The position numbers and the translations under genes are program-made. From Casuarius casuarius (Eukaryota; Chordata; Aves; Casuariiformes; Casuariidae), in assembly GCA_003342895.1 (NCBI GenBank), contig PTFA01000005.1, positions 964,654-1,028,653 of the forward strand: 64,000 nucleotides of DNA, in the 5' to 3' direction. This document shows, one piece after another, positions 62,701 through 64,000 of this stretch (its first letter is position 1; each line of letters begins with the position of its first letter). Under the pieces are notes generated by a model that had not been told where the DNA came from, did no database searches, and worked only from the letters and a program-made list of their open reading frames with translations.

Positions 62701-64000
62701 GGAACATCCCTAACCATGGCTCCCAGAGCCAAGAAGATCCCAGAACAGGGATCCAGCACTCCTAGTAAAGGTTTGCAAGTTCTGCTTCAATGCATTAAGT
62801 TCAACAGAGGCTTTGTAAAAAAGCCAAGTAGTACTGTAGAGTCAGTGATTCAAAAATTATTCTTTGAAAGTAATTATTCTTTTAAGAAAAGGAGAAATGT
62901 GCAGGTTATTAGAGCTTATCATCCAATGAAACCTTTCTTTGTATTTTACTAAGCATCAGCAGCAACAGCAGGCACACTGGCTCGGAGACATGTCAGTTCA
63001 GGTCTGGGTGGCAGAGGTAGGGAGAATGAATCACAAAAAACACCAACTGTTTTAAACACACAGTTTAAATTCATACTAGAGTCCAAAAACGTTACCTGCC
63101 TACCATGGAAAATTACTTGAGTAACTGAGATGAATAGAGCAGAGAAGCACATGAGCAGCATCTCGAATACAAGCTGTGATCTCTCTTCCTCTGAAAGGAG
63201 GATCAATATCTCTGTGGTATCCTTTTTCAACACAGTATTTTAATGTGAAAGCAGAGGTAAACATTTCCAAAAGGAGCTGTCAGCCAGGACTGAATTTATT
63301 TCAAGAGATATTAATCAGAAATATTTCCACAGTTGTACCAGAAGTTAATTCTCTCTGAAATATTGCATTGCATTTTCCTTAGATTGGTTCCTACTCTTCA
63401 AAATCTTTAAACCTCTTTGTCCCTCACGTAACCATATCCTCTGTAAGGTGACTGCTATGAACATGCTCAGAACTCAGCAGAAGAACTCCTGAACGTTATA
63501 AATACTTTTCAACTTTTTTTTTTGTTCACTCCGTAAGTATTTCAGTATGGAAAGATCATTTGAATGACTCAAACACATTCTCATATTTCATAGCGTCTGA
63601 AAGGCTAAAATATTCAACTCTGCTTCGTCCGCTTCTGCCTTTTTTCCCCCTGTGGACTGTCAAATACTTGCATGCAACAGCCTGATACTTGAAAGGTGAA
63701 AATAAAGTAGCAGCACTGATTTTATCACAGGGACAGTGAAAAATTGAGACAAAACTGGTTTGGACATTAGTATTTATATCCAATATAAAGAAAAAGTGAG
63801 AGGCAAAAACAAGAATGTAATTTTTAAGAAGGTTGTAAAAATGTGTTAGACATTTAATCAGAGTAAATAAAAGGTAATGCTGGGGTTAGAACTGCTATAA
63901 ACTAGAACTTGTTTATGTCAGGATGAAACCATCACACAGTCTCTGTTCCCCTAAGATTGATAAAAATTATATGACTGTCAAATGAGAATACAGTGAAAAT
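59781..64000. other. Unique DNA, no gene seen; GC-richer patch at 62.2-62.7 kb
   Basis: The longest frames are 152 codons (62494-62952, plus) and 123 codons (61084-61455, minus). Neither has a recognisable domain. The 62250-62700 stretch is richer in G and C than its surroundings, with about nine CpGs, and holds two overlapping plus-strand frames. It could include an exon or an old repeat, but no splice-bounded coding pattern is evident. Nothing recognised from 63 kb to the end. Confidence 0.45.

Noticed and set aside
1..64000. CRISPR arrays, operons, telomeric arrays, rRNA genes and endogenous viral elements
   Set aside because: No regularly spaced repeats, Shine-Dalgarno-led gene runs, TTAGGG arrays, rRNA motifs, or viral LTR, gag or pol-like peptides were seen. 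The only reverse transcriptase is of CR1 LINE type.
1..64000. A previously undescribed multi-gene system
   Set aside because: There is no cluster of coding genes in the window. The unusual signals are single hairpins, composition patches and one orphan frame, which do not amount to a system.

Overview
The window looks like non-coding vertebrate nuclear DNA, most likely from a bird. The evidence is a CR1 LINE remnant of avian type at about 26.7-29.05 kb, two more CR1 3' ends (43.03-43.23 kb and 49.97-50.07 kb), generally AT-rich sequence, few young repeats, and thinly scattered ancient repeats of MIR/L2/CR1-L3 type. A crocodilian or turtle is less likely but not excluded. There are 27 isolated single N bases and no long gaps.

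I recognise no host protein-coding gene, rRNA, tRNA, CRISPR array or prokaryotic feature. Reading frames are short and chance-like, with one possible exception: a 189-codon minus-strand frame at 45.4-46.0 kb with no recognisable domain. The best reading is an intergenic desert or a long intron.

Layout. 0-26.6 kb is mostly unique AT-rich DNA with decayed repeats (2.6, 6.6, 10.1-10.9, 13.5-14.2, 16.0, 20.3 and 26.0 kb). 26.7-29.05 kb is the one well-preserved element, a minus-strand CR1 copy keeping the end of ORF1 (esterase), the endonuclease, the reverse transcriptase and the 3' end, all inactivated. 29-36 kb is unique DNA with tandem duplications, an 82-bp near-perfect palindrome at 34.2 kb, and a TATA-like box followed by a small CpG-dense patch at 34.88-35.23 kb. 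36.9-43.6 kb holds further MIR, CR1/L3 and CR1 relics and a GA microsatellite. 45.4-50.1 kb holds the long frame, an ancient repeat, a second CpG patch and a CR1 fragment. 50-64 kb is unique DNA with ancient repeats at 51.7, 55.3 and 59.5 kb and a long homopurine tract at 56.7 kb.

No genes can be seen working together. The candidates worth testing are the 34.2 kb hairpin, the TATA/CpG patch downstream of it, the 189-codon frame, and AT-rich clusters of homeodomain-type motifs that could be conserved enhancers. Repeat names come from remembered family consensus patterns, not from a database search.
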